From Microvirga ossetica (GTDB lineage Bacteria; Pseudomonadota; Alphaproteobacteria; Rhizobiales; Beijerinckiaceae), in NCBI RefSeq assembly GCF_002741015.1, contig NZ_CP016616.1, positions 1,099,501-1,163,500 on the forward strand: DNA of 64,000 nucleotides, written 5' to 3'. Under the pieces are notes generated by a model. It searched no databases and had not been told where the DNA came from. It saw only the letters and a list, made by a program, of their open reading frames with translations. Numbering within the stretch: the stretch's first letter is position 1; every line of letters begins with the position of its first letter. The position numbers and the translations under genes are program-made. Shown in pieces: positions 16,101-25,256 of the stretch.

Positions 16101-18296
16101 ATGATACGGCGCGCTCTCAGATCGGCATTTTTCTTGGTCCCCCAGCCCGCTCGGCAGTGGATGAGATCTCTCCTGCCGTATCGGGCAGCCAAGATCGTTG
16201 CCGAGCGCATCGCCATCACACCTCCCTCTACGGCAGCCACACACCCTAAAGTTGAGAAATCACTTAAGGAGGAGGTAGCGCCGCCACGGATAGAACCCGC
16301 CTGGCAGTTCTTTGATGCGGCTTGGTATATTGCCCGCCACACTGCTGGATTAAAGGATCCAGAAGAGGCCTACCGCGCCTATCTTAAGATTGGGATGAAG
16401 AAGGGTCATCATCCGAATCCGGCTTTCGAAAACCTCCGTGTTCCGGCGCGCGCCAAGATTCCCCAGACGCATCTGTACCGTGTAACGGCCTCACCTATCC
16501 TTTGCCGCGTGCCGCCCACGAAATATCTGGCGGCGTATCAGATCAAAACGCGCCTGCATAAACTCTACAACACATTCGACGAATATCGCCGGCGGGCCAC
16601 GCTCATGCCCGACGCGATCGGACCGGAGCTGTGGGAAAGTGATCTGCGTGTTGTCGCCTACATGGACAACAGCAAGAAGAAACTCGCTTCCGACTACGCA
16701 GCCCTGCCACAAGGCACGCTGATCTCTATCATCATGACCACGCGCGATCGCGCAGCCATTGTCGCCGATGCGATCGTTTCGGTGCTCGTGCAATCCTATG
16801 AGAATTGGGAACTGATCGTTGTCGACGATGCAAGCGACAATCCCCAGACGGAAGCTGCAGTCAGACAATTCGGCGACAGCCGGATTAAATATGTTCCCCT
16901 TGCCGTAGCTACAGGCATCGGAGGGGCTCGCAATGTGGGTCTCGAGCATGCATCCGGTCCTGTCATTGGATATCTTGACGATGACACCCAATGGGATCCC
17001 GACTTTCTCCTCATCCTCCTTAATCAGCTGCACTCGCAGGACGCACGGATTGCCTACGGCGCCCACGTGATGTGGGACAAATTCGACCCCGATGCCCGCC
17101 TGGGCGTCGCCTTCAAGGGAGTCAGGTTCGCCCCCTTCAATCGCCCACTTCTGGAAAACAGGGACAACATCGCGCCCATCACGGTTTTGCATGACCGTGA
17201 GCTACTGAGCGACGCTGGATGGTTCGATTCATCCCTGAAACAGCAAGTCGGATGGGATTTCATCCTCAGGATGACCGAGGTCGCACAGCCGCTCGCCGTT
17301 CCCTGCCTCCTCAGTCATTCTTTCCAGGGCCATTCAGAAGGTAAAGCCGGAGCCGACGAGGATGCGACCACCGCGCTCAGATCGGTTCAATCGAAACTCG
17401 TCGGTCGAGCGGATTGGTCACAGCCATTTACGACGATTGACGGGCAAGATCATCTGGCCTTCTCCATTGCCCGGCCAGCACGAGCTCTGCGTCAGCCGAA
17501 ACTCGGTCGACTGCCTGTCGAGCCTGTTCAAATCGTCATTCCAAATTACGAGTCGGTTCCCGAACTGGAGATGTGTCTGCGATCGATCGCAGAGCATACA
17601 CCGACCCCCTATCATGTCCTGGTTGTCGACAACGGGTCTTCCGAGGAAGCCTACGCGCAGTTGGAAAAGCTGCCGAAACGGTTCGAGAATGTGCGTCTGA
17701 TCAACGAGGACCAAAATTCCGGGTTCAGCTTTGCTGTGAACCGAGGTCTCGCCGAGGTTATGAATTGCAACGAAAAGATCCTGATCCTCAACAACGATAC
17801 GCTTGCCACGCCCGATTGGCTCGATGAACTACGCTACGTTCTCTTCAAGCATGCCGATGTGGGGATGGCCGTCCCGCGGCAGGTTCTTCCGGCCGACAAC
17901 CGAATCACCAAGGTTCACATGCCTGGGGCGGTGAAGGCCCTCGAGTGCGACATCAATCTGTCTATTCACCACAACAACATCCTCGATCTGGAGTTCGATC
18001 GGGAAGACGGGCTGGTTGAACTCACCTATGCTCCCCTGTTCTGCGGCCTCCTGCGGCCGGAAACGATCCGGGCTGCCGGTGGCCTGGATAGCGGCAATGC
18101 CCCGCATTACCGCTCCGACTGGATCCTGTGCGATTTCATCCGGCGTCATCTCCAGCAGAGGATCATCTACACCCCGCACAGCAAAGTTTACCACCTTCAG
18201 GGTGTGGCGACGGAAATACGCAAATCGACGGGTGAGGACTTCCTGGGCCGTGGCAAGGCTCAGATCGCGGAAGCTGGCCCGCAAGCCCGCCGGTAA
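16101..18296 (+). CDS. glycosyltransferase with two GT2 domains
   Basis: The 731-residue protein has an N-terminal region of ~200 residues (basic start, then FFDAAWYIARHTAGL, a motif common ahead of such GTs). GT2 domain 1 covers ~206-400 (LISIIMTTRDR, ELIVVDDASDN, DxD-like GYLDDDTQ). GT2 domain 2 covers ~474-720 (VQIVIPNYES, VLVVDNGSS, LILNNDTLA). GT-A enzymes of this type transfer sugars from nucleotide donors with a divalent metal. Two domains suggest two linkages or a repeating action. It is probably cytoplasmic or peripheral to the inner membrane. A GT4 gene follows 70 bp later, likely in the same operon. Confidence 0.88.
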   Translation: MIRRALRSAFFLVPQPARQWMRSLLPYRAAKIVAERIAITPPSTAATHPKVEKSLKEEVAPPRIEPAWQFFDAAWYIARHTAGLKDPEEAYRAYLKIGMKKGHHPNPAFENLRVPARAKIPQTHLYRVTASPILCRVPPTKYLAAYQIKTRLHKLYNTFDEYRRRATLMPDAIGPELWESDLRVVAYMDNSKKKLASDYAALPQGTLISIIMTTRDRAAIVADAIVSVLVQSYENWELIVVDDASDNPQTEAAVRQFGDSRIKYVPLAVATGIGGARNVGLEHASGPVIGYLDDDTQWDPDFLLILLNQLHSQDARIAYGAHVMWDKFDPDARLGVAFKGVRFAPFNRPLLENRDNIAPITVLHDRELLSDAGWFDSSLKQQVGWDFILRMTEVAQPLAVPCLLSHSFQGHSEGKAGADEDATTALRSVQSKLVGRADWSQPFTTIDGQDHLAFSIARPARALRQPKLGRLPVEPVQIVIPNYESVPELEMCLRSIAEHTPTPYHVLVVDNGSSEEAYAQLEKLPKRFENVRLINEDQNSGFSFAVNRGLAEVMNCNEKILILNNDTLATPDWLDELRYVLFKHADVGMAVPRQVLPADNRITKVHMPGAVKALECDINLSIHHNNILDLEFDREDGLVELTYAPLFCGLLRPETIRAAGGLDSGNAPHYRSDWILCDFIRRHLQQRIIYTPHSKVYHLQGVATEIRKSTGEDFLGRGKAQIAEAGPQARR

Positions 18297-18366
18297 GCGC
18301 GGCTTTGACCAGAATGAAAGCGGGTCGAAAATCGTCGCAATCAAACTTTGAGCGATCAGGTGGAGA

Positions 18367-19647
18367 ATGACAGGATCATCAATATCGTCCAAGCACTCCG
18401 AGCTTCGGACGATTGTTCACCTGGTGCAGGACGTGTCGGCGATCGGCGGCATCTCCGGCCGCGTTCGCAACACAGTGAGGGCAGCAGCCGGCCGCGACAT
18501 CCGCCACGTTTGTCTGTCCGCCAAGGGTGAGCCCGCTGCTGTTGCGCCCAACACCTTCTATGCCGAGGGCAACGAGGCCGAGGTGCTGACCTTTCTGGGC
18601 ACCTGCCGTGCCGCCGACACGGTCGTCGTTACCCCGAACTCGGTCATCCGCGCCTTCTCTCCCGCCATCCAGGAGCAACTTTCGCGTCTGCCGGTTCTTC
18701 ACATGGCGTCGGGGCAGCTCTCGTTCATCCTGCAGGACACCCTGGCGCTCGCCGACCAGGACTACATCGACAGCTACCGCGTCTCGCGCATCCTGTGCCT
18801 GTCCGACATGGACATGGCCTTCCACCGCCAGCTCGGGATCCACGAGCTGACCAAGATCCGGCTGCCGGTCGAAACCCGGCCCCACAACGGCTACGCTCCG
18901 GACAGGAACCGCTTCGTCACCTATGTCGGGCGCATCGACTTCCACACCAAGGGCGCCGAGCGCCTGGTGCCGATCGCCACGCTGATGAAGGCGCGCGGCC
19001 TGCCGCGGCTGCGCCTCTTTACCACCGACGGCCCCAACTCGCCCGACCTGCCGGCCTTTCTCGCCCGGCTCGAGGAGGCGGGGGTGCGCGACTGGGTCGA
19101 GATCCTCTACAACGTCACCGACAAGACCCGCCTCTACGGCGAGGCCAGCCTCATCCTGCTGCCGTCGAAGAAGGAGTCGTTCGGCAACGTCATCCTGGAG
19201 GCGTTCTCGTTCGGGGTGCCGGTGGTGGCGGCCAGCTATGCGCCGGGTCCGGCGGAGGTGATCCGCCCGGGCGAGGACGGGTTCCTGCTCGACGAGTTCT
19301 CGGCCGAGGCCGTGGTGGAGCTGCTGGAGAGCCTGACACCGGAGCGGCTGGCCGCGTTGTCGCAGGCGGCCTTTGCCCGCCACCACGACTATTCGATGGA
19401 GCAGTATCTCGCCTCGCTCGAGGCCATCGCCGCCGAGACAGCCCGCACCTTCCCAGGCCAGAACACACTCAGCCCCTTCCCAAAAATCAAAGCTATTGGA
19501 ACATTGAACGATAAGCTGGCGTCGGCCCGCCGCCGTATCACCATGCTGAAATCCCACATCAATGACCTGGAAAGCTCGTTCTCCTGGCGGGTGACTGAGC
19601 CTTTGCGCTCTCTGAAGGCAGGCCTGAGCAAGAAGCCGCGCCGATAG
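18367..19647 (+). CDS. GT4-family glycosyltransferase
   Basis: The 426-residue GT-B enzyme has its N-terminal lobe at ~12-170 (TIVHLVQDVSAIGGISGRVR) and its C-terminal lobe at ~180-345. The latter has YVGRIDFHTKGAERL and SKKESFGNVILEAFSFGVP, including the E-x7-E donor-binding signature. A C-terminal helix leads to SSFSWRVTEPLRSL, a block also seen in two other glycosyltransferases of this window. AGGTGGAG precedes the ATG. Residues ~103-372 are encoded by a DNA block that appears identical to one in the next gene, while the first ~100 residues differ. Confidence 0.9.
   Translation: MTGSSISSKHSELRTIVHLVQDVSAIGGISGRVRNTVRAAAGRDIRHVCLSAKGEPAAVAPNTFYAEGNEAEVLTFLGTCRAADTVVVTPNSVIRAFSPAIQEQLSRLPVLHMASGQLSFILQDTLALADQDYIDSYRVSRILCLSDMDMAFHRQLGIHELTKIRLPVETRPHNGYAPDRNRFVTYVGRIDFHTKGAERLVPIATLMKARGLPRLRLFTTDGPNSPDLPAFLARLEEAGVRDWVEILYNVTDKTRLYGEASLILLPSKKESFGNVILEAFSFGVPVVAASYAPGPAEVIRPGEDGFLLDEFSAEAVVELLESLTPERLAALSQAAFARHHDYSMEQYLASLEAIAAETARTFPGQNTLSPFPKIKAIGTLNDKLASARRRITMLKSHINDLESSFSWRVTEPLRSLKAGLSKKPRR
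18675..19481 (+). repeat. 807-bp direct repeat, copy 1
   Basis: This block and 21002-21808 show no difference that I can find by eye, and even the antisense frames are the same. The sequences diverge abruptly at both edges. This points to recent gene conversion or duplication. Confidence 0.85.
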
Positions 19648-19904
19648 TTCCGGTCCAATGCGGCGCTCTCATTGAGCCGATGTGCCCATGGGGCGGCCCT
19701 GCTCGACGTTGACGGCTCATGGGAAAACGCAATAAAGCGTCTACCAGCAATACTTTAAATGACAGACTTTCCATGAACCACGCTTAAGAGCCCAAGAGAG
19801 AAAACTCCCCTCGGATGCGCCCTTCATTCAGGCGCCCCTGAAACAGCGCTGGCGAATGGTCCTCTCCTTGCGGCAACCTTGCCACGACCCGTAGAGATCC
19901 ATGC
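19648..19904. other. intergenic between glycosyltransferase genes
   Basis: About 257 bp with no credible frame. No clear promoter or hairpin can be assigned. Confidence 0.4.
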
Positions 19905-21977
19905 ATGAATCCCATTCTGACGGTCGGTGTCACCACTCATAACGAGCAGGAGAATATCAAGCGTCTCCTCGACCGTCTCTCACGGCTCGATGAGACGCTC
20001 ATCCACATCATTCTCTTCGATGATGCCAGCACCGATGGAACCGCCTCTCTGATCGTTCAGCATCCGATCTCGAAGAAGCGCAACTTTCAGGCACAGTTGG
20101 CCGAGGCCAACTTCGGCTCGCCCTCGATTGGGCGGCAGTTCATTGCCAACAATGCCAAGAGCCCCTACGTCACGTTTGTCGATGGCGACGATCTCATCAA
20201 CCCGAAGGCGTTAACGGCTCTGGCGAGACGTCTGACGCCAGGCCTGGACATGATCGTCACGCCCTTCATGATTGGACCGTTGAGGATCTTTCCGAAATCC
20301 TTTGACAACGAAAGGCCGATCTCCAACGACACGATCTCACGAATTCTTTCAGGGATCGGCGGCAAGATCTATAACCGCGAAGCCTTGGTCCGGCACACCC
20401 GTGACGAGATCAAGGGACGAAGCGAAGATGTGCGCCTCAACATGCGGATCATCCTTGGAGGGTTTGATCGGGTACGAATTGAGGATACTGCGCCGTTCTA
20501 CTTCATCGCCGCGTCTCGAAAGTCGACCCTTGCCAAAAACATACTTCTGCATGAGATCGCCGCGCGAATACAGAACTACCAAATTCTCAAGGAACGCTAC
20601 GGCATCAATGACACGTACGTTCAAACTCTACACCGCAATCTTCTGAAGGTGGTTCGCGAGGATGCATCGCTGGGCAGCCAGGACCGGCTTGAGCGCTACA
20701 AGGCCCTGCACGACACCATGCCGTTCCGGCTGAAGACGATCATTCACCTGGTGCAGGATCCGGGTCAGATCGGCGGCATCCCGGGACGTGTGCGCAACAC
20801 GGTGAAAGCGGCGGGGGCCCGTCCTATCCGCCACGTCTGTCTGGCCGTTCAAGGTGACCCGACCGGCTCCCTGCCTGGCGCCCTATCCGCCTCTGACGAT
20901 CTAGAAGGGGTACTGGCCTTACTGGGCAGCTGTCATGCCACCGACACGGTCGTCATCACCCCAAACAATATCATCCGCAAGTTTCCGGCCAACATCTACA
21001 GGCAACTTTCGCGTCTGCCGGTTCTTCACATGGCGTCGGGGCAGCTCTCGTTCATCCTGCAGGACACCCTGGCGCTCGCCGACCAGGACTACATCGACAG
21101 CTACCGCGTCTCGCGCATCCTGTGCCTGTCCGACATGGACATGGCCTTCCACCGCCAGCTCGGGATCCACGAGCTGACCAAGATCCGGCTGCCGGTCGAA
21201 ACCCGGCCCCACAACGGCTACGCTCCGGACAGGAACCGCTTCGTCACCTATGTCGGGCGCATCGACTTCCACACCAAGGGCGCCGAGCGCCTGGTGCCGA
21301 TCGCCACGCTGATGAAGGCGCGCGGCCTGCCGCGGCTGCGCCTCTTTACCACCGACGGCCCCAACTCGCCCGACCTGCCGGCCTTTCTCGCCCGGCTCGA
21401 GGAGGCGGGGGTGCGCGACTGGGTCGAGATCCTCTACAACGTCACCGACAAGACCCGCCTCTACGGCGAGGCCAGCCTCATCCTGCTGCCGTCGAAGAAG
21501 GAGTCGTTCGGCAACGTCATCCTGGAGGCGTTCTCGTTCGGGGTGCCGGTGGTGGCGGCCAGCTATGCGCCGGGTCCGGCGGAGGTGATCCGCCCGGGCG
21601 AGGACGGGTTCCTGCTCGACGAGTTCTCGGCCGAGGCCGTGGTGGAGCTGCTGGAGAGCCTGACACCGGAGCGGCTGGCCGCGTTGTCGCAGGCGGCCTT
21701 TGCCCGCCACCACGACTATTCGATGGAGCAGTATCTCGCCTCGCTCGAGGCCATCGCCGCCGAGACAGCCCGCACCTTCCCAGGCCAGAACACACTCAGC
21801 CCCTTCCCGAGGATGAGGGCGGTCGAGTTCCTAGCCACGCAGCCGGTCTCCACCTTCCTCATGAGGCGCTATCGGGTTCGGGAAAGAATGCTTGCGGGAC
21901 GCATTTATCTGGTTGAGAGGGTGCTACCAGGGAAAGCGGTGAAAACTCTGCGTTGGCTAAAGCGAAAGCTATCCTGA
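19905..21977 (+). CDS. fused GT2-GT4 glycosyltransferase
   Basis: The 690-residue protein joins a GT2 domain (residues ~1-230: PILTVGVTTHNEQEN, IILFDDASTDGT, YVTFVDGDDL) to a GT4 domain (~285-625: TIIHLVQDPGQIGGIPGRVR, then the E-x7-E segment SKKESFGNVILEAFSFGVP). A short basic C-terminus follows. Two transferases in one chain may add successive sugars. The GT4 half from residue ~367 to ~634 is encoded by the 807-bp block shared with the gene upstream. The C-terminal LATQPVSTFLMRRYRV is instead shared with the broken third copy at 28787-30622, so this gene is a mosaic. Confidence 0.88.
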   Translation: MNPILTVGVTTHNEQENIKRLLDRLSRLDETLIHIILFDDASTDGTASLIVQHPISKKRNFQAQLAEANFGSPSIGRQFIANNAKSPYVTFVDGDDLINPKALTALARRLTPGLDMIVTPFMIGPLRIFPKSFDNERPISNDTISRILSGIGGKIYNREALVRHTRDEIKGRSEDVRLNMRIILGGFDRVRIEDTAPFYFIAASRKSTLAKNILLHEIAARIQNYQILKERYGINDTYVQTLHRNLLKVVREDASLGSQDRLERYKALHDTMPFRLKTIIHLVQDPGQIGGIPGRVRNTVKAAGARPIRHVCLAVQGDPTGSLPGALSASDDLEGVLALLGSCHATDTVVITPNNIIRKFPANIYRQLSRLPVLHMASGQLSFILQDTLALADQDYIDSYRVSRILCLSDMDMAFHRQLGIHELTKIRLPVETRPHNGYAPDRNRFVTYVGRIDFHTKGAERLVPIATLMKARGLPRLRLFTTDGPNSPDLPAFLARLEEAGVRDWVEILYNVTDKTRLYGEASLILLPSKKESFGNVILEAFSFGVPVVAASYAPGPAEVIRPGEDGFLLDEFSAEAVVELLESLTPERLAALSQAAFARHHDYSMEQYLASLEAIAAETARTFPGQNTLSPFPRMRAVEFLATQPVSTFLMRRYRVRERMLAGRIYLVERVLPGKAVKTLRWLKRKLS
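21002..21808 (+). repeat. 807-bp direct repeat, copy 2
   Basis: Apparently identical to 18675-19481, offset 2327 bp. It codes for the C-terminal lobe and part of the N-terminal lobe of the GT4 domain in the fused GT2-GT4 gene. Confidence 0.85.
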
Positions 21978-22018
21978 AGTGATGACCTTGTCATTTCCAG
22001 CAAAGTTATAGGTTTGCT

Positions 22019-23143
22019 ATGATCGGCATCAGCCGCCGGAATAACTCATTTGATTTCATTCGGTTTGCGGCTGCAATCTCGGTATTGATCAGCCATCATT
22101 TTGCTCTTAGCGGCTTTTCGGAGCCGTTTGTCCCGGTGTTTCGCGACACCCTGGGCGGAGCTGCGGTGGCCGTGTTCTTTGTCATGAGCAGCTTCCTGAT
22201 CTGCGACAGCCTTCAACGCTCTAATCGATGGGATATCTTTTTCGCTGCGAGGTTTCTTCGCATCATGCCCAATCTCGCGTTTGCGTTGGTTTGCAGCTCG
22301 GTAGTGATGCTGTTGTGGTTTTCGAACTATGACGATTTAATTTTCCACATCGACTATGTGACCCACAACTTGGGAATGTTCTTTCATGGAGCGAGATCCC
22401 GGATTTCTGGCGTACTCACAGGGCAACCGTTAGAAAGTATTAACGGATCTGTTTGGACCCTACCCTACGAGTTCTGGCTTTACGTTTCGCTCTTTTGCGT
22501 TTTTCTGTTGCCATCCCGCTATCGACTGGCGGCATTGATGGCAGGCGCAGTTGTAGCAAATGGCCTGTGTCTCTTCACCCCAGAGAATAGTAGAATCTTT
22601 TTCCTTCGCTCTTACTTTGTAGGAAAGCTCGGCCTCTATTTTTTCAGCGGAGCGTTGGTTAGCGTATTATGGCCATTACTCTCGAACCATCGTGCGGCAA
22701 TATTATGCTCGTCATTGACAGGAATCTGCTTATCTCGCTTGCTGCTTCCTACTGACAACCTCGTCCAAACGATCTCGCTTGCCGCGCTCGTTGTTCTTAT
22801 TTGCACGACGAGCAGATTCGCGGCCTTCGGCCGCTATGGCGACGCTTCTTACGGAATTTACATTCTCGCATTTCCAATTCAGCAATTGGTCATATTTGCC
22901 ATCAAGGATTTCTGGCTCTCGATGACGGTGTCTCTGGCCGTTACAATAGCCTTTGGTTATGGGACTTGGCACGCTTTCGATACTGCTGGCGAACCCGCTT
23001 CAGGGCTGCCGAGGCGGCTGCCAAGCTTTCGGAGTGGACAGCCGGCGCTCTGTATCCGAGCGCTGCAGGTCGGCCCTCAATCTGCGAATGAAGCGGCAAC
23101 ATCGAATTCGCCAGCAGTATCGCTTTCGAAGAAAGGTGCCTGA
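22019..23143 (+). CDS. acyltransferase-3 family membrane protein, C-terminus replaced by a MITE
   Basis: The 374-residue frame has the acyltransferase-3 pattern: NSFDFIRFAAAISVLISHHF, AVAVFFVMSSFLICDS, FFAARFLRIMPNLAFAL and NGSVWTLPYEFWLYVSLF, with about ten membrane helices. It should acylate a surface sugar. The last ~55 residues, from DTAGEPASGLPRRLPSF on, are encoded by a 143-bp MITE. The real C-terminus (HAFEERCLRYKSQLASILSG onward) continues in frame past the MITE from 23122 to a TAA at 23266-23268 once one target duplication is removed. The altered tail lies after the last membrane helix, so some activity may remain. Confidence 0.85.
   Translation: MIGISRRNNSFDFIRFAAAISVLISHHFALSGFSEPFVPVFRDTLGGAAVAVFFVMSSFLICDSLQRSNRWDIFFAARFLRIMPNLAFALVCSSVVMLLWFSNYDDLIFHIDYVTHNLGMFFHGARSRISGVLTGQPLESINGSVWTLPYEFWLYVSLFCVFLLPSRYRLAALMAGAVVANGLCLFTPENSRIFFLRSYFVGKLGLYFFSGALVSVLWPLLSNHRAAILCSSLTGICLSRLLLPTDNLVQTISLAALVVLICTTSRFAAFGRYGDASYGIYILAFPIQQLVIFAIKDFWLSMTVSLAVTIAFGYGTWHAFDTAGEPASGLPRRLPSFRSGQPALCIRALQVGPQSANEAATSNSPAVSLSKKGA
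22979..23121. mobile_element. 143-bp MITE, copy 1
   Basis: Terminal inverted repeats begin GATACTGCTGGCGAA and end TTCGCCAGCAGTATC. It is flanked by a 6-bp direct repeat GCTTTC (22973-22978 and 23122-23127), the likely target-site duplication. It has no transposase gene. A second, similar 143-bp copy lies inverted at 28644-28786. Confidence 0.85.
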
Positions 23144-23686
23144 GATACAAGTCTCAACTTGCCTCAATCTTATCCGGAGGTCGCTTCCTTCGTAGATTCT
23201 GCTCAAAACATAGCGGCACTTCGGCCACTGGATATAAGCCGCCCCTGGCTCCAACACTGAAAGAGTAAAGTCCATTCCAGCTCATGCCTGAGAGCAAGCC
23301 CCGCCCTGAATAGCCAGGGATGAGGGCATCCGGCTTTGTAGCCCTACTCTAAACCTTTGCTCTGCCCCTTGCGCCCTACTTAGCGCGCCGTACGGACCCG
23401 AAGGACCGCATCAGCAAGCCAGAGGGCCACGTCAGCGAAAGGTGGCCCCGGTTTTCCGCTGCAAACGATGCGCTCTTCAAGAGGCGAAGCATCGGAACCA
23501 AAAGTGGGGCCATTCTTGGGTTCGATGCTCTAGCCCACCCTATTCATAAGACATGTTGATGACTGCCGTTCTGGACTGCGATCGCGGGGGCTCGTTGCGT
23601 CTGTTTCATCGCGATGAGGTCTGGAACATGGGGAACGCGTTGGCAGGAGTTGGATGGACTGATGGGGGCGATCGTGGCCCCGCCGT
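23144..23686. other. displaced acyltransferase tail, then IS-end-like sequence
   Basis: Bases 23122-23268 encode the original C-terminus of the upstream acyltransferase. After that no gene is seen. An imperfect inverted pair, GGTGGCCCCGGTTTT (23441) and AAAAGTGGGGCCATT (23500), resembles insertion-sequence ends but cannot be assigned. The IS1380 copy probably begins near 23540, but I could not define its ends. Confidence 0.45.
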
Positions 23687-25042
23687 TCATGGCGACGCCG
23701 TCCGCGGCCGAGGTGCGAGAGCCCAAGCAAGACGGCGGAAGAGGTCGGCTTCGGGACAGCAGGACGCATAGGCCAAGCGGATGCGGCTGGTGGTTTCCTG
23801 CACCCTCACGGCGATCTTGAGCAGGCGCAACCGCAGTGTTGCAAACTCCGCCCGGGCGAGATCGCGAGCGGCCGGGATGGCCTCGCGCACGGACAGCATC
23901 AGCCAGTAGGCCGCCGTGTGCAGCACGAGACGAACCTGATTGGCCACAGCGCGCCGGCACGACGTCCGGTCGGAGGCGAGTTGCGCCTTGTGGAACTTGA
24001 TCCAGTTCTCGGCCTGGCCGCGGGCACAATACAGGCTCTCGTAGACGACGCGTGGGCTGGTCCCAGTCAGGTTGGTGACGACAAAGCGGATGTCGAGCCC
24101 CAGGCGGGTCGCCTCGATGCGGGCCACCGCGCGACGCTCGCACGACCAGCTCTTGGCCCGGTGCGTCGTCTCGGCAAAGCCACGCACGATCTCACCGTCT
24201 TCCAGCGCCCTTTGGGTGCGCACCGCATCGGCCACTTCCTGAACTTTGGTGGTGAGTGGCCGGCTGCCGGCCAGCCCGAACAGATAACTGAGGCCGTTCT
24301 GCTCGCAGAAGTCCATGGCTTCGGGACGGGCATAGTGACTGTCGCCCCGAACGGTGATGCGGGTGAGAGGCCAGCGGGCGCGGATCCGGCGCACAAGCCT
24401 GCGTAAATGAGCCCGCACCTCGACGCCCGAGGGCGTCTTGCCCGGCCGCAGCACGACGGCAACCGGACGGCCGGTGGCGCTGTCGTAGACATGGATGGGG
24501 AGAAAGCAGCGTTCGTCATAATGGGCGTTGAACAGCGACAACTGCTGATGGCCGTGCACCACGTCGCAGGTGTCGTCGATGTCCAGCACCACGCCGTCGG
24601 GCGGAGTGGCATAGCTGTCCATCCACTGATCGATCAGAGCAGAGGTCAGACGGATGGCATCGCGGATCGTCGGGGCGTTCTCCAAACGTGAGAGGGTTGG
24701 CTGGGATGCCAGATCCGCCCCGGTTTCCGGCAAGCGCCCGCAGGCGAGCTTGAACGCCGGATCGGCGCGCAGCGGGCCGAAATCGTTGCAGTCCTCATAG
24801 CCGCAGGCGATGGCGAAGATGCGGGCGCGGATCATGTCTGTGATCGCGTGCGTCACACGGCCTGGATCGCGCCGATCCGGGATGAAGCCAGCGAGCCGCT
24901 CGGCGATCCCGAGCCGGCGCTCGGCCTGGGCCAGGAGCATGACGCCGCCGTCGGACGACAAGCGCCCGCCATCGAAAGCGGCGGTGATCTTCTTGCGGCC
25001 AACGGCTGGAAACGGGAACGTTGCGGTTGTATCGTCCGTCAT
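23687..25042 (-). CDS. IS1380-family transposase
   Basis: This 451-residue DDE transposase has the IS1380 layout: FDGGRLSSDGGVMLLAQAER near the N-terminus, VLDIDDTCDVVHGHQQLSLF with the first catalytic Asp, RGDSHYARPEAMDF with the second, and a C-terminal CARGQAENWIKFHKAQ with the Glu. No frameshift is seen, so it may be active. Start ATG at 25042; a slightly longer frame reaches 25063. Terminal repeats were not found with confidence. Confidence 0.9.
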   Translation of the reverse strand: MTDDTTATFPFPAVGRKKITAAFDGGRLSSDGGVMLLAQAERRLGIAERLAGFIPDRRDPGRVTHAITDMIRARIFAIACGYEDCNDFGPLRADPAFKLACGRLPETGADLASQPTLSRLENAPTIRDAIRLTSALIDQWMDSYATPPDGVVLDIDDTCDVVHGHQQLSLFNAHYDERCFLPIHVYDSATGRPVAVVLRPGKTPSGVEVRAHLRRLVRRIRARWPLTRITVRGDSHYARPEAMDFCEQNGLSYLFGLAGSRPLTTKVQEVADAVRTQRALEDGEIVRGFAETTHRAKSWSCERRAVARIEATRLGLDIRFVVTNLTGTSPRVVYESLYCARGQAENWIKFHKAQLASDRTSCRRAVANQVRLVLHTAAYWLMLSVREAIPAARDLARAEFATLRLRLLKIAVRVQETTSRIRLAYASCCPEADLFRRLAWALAPRPRTASP

Positions 25043-25256
25043 GGCGGGTGTGGCACAGTGCAATCGTGGCAGGGGTTAGTCTCAGCAACCAAATCCTACG
25101 CTGCTTCAAATGCTTAACCTACATCCGCCAGCCCTCTCCAGACGCCTCGTGCATAAGAACGGCTAGCAAAGAAACGATTGCCGGGAGGCGGCGTAGACAG
25201 CGGGGTAGGTTTTGCTAAGTTACACACCCCTTGAAGCGGCGCAGGAGCGTGAGCAA

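Noticed and set aside
23441..23514. inverted GGTGGCCCC/GGGGCCATT pair as ends of an IS21-like element
   Set aside because: The arms are imperfect, only 45 bp apart and enclose no transposase sequence; too little to call an element.
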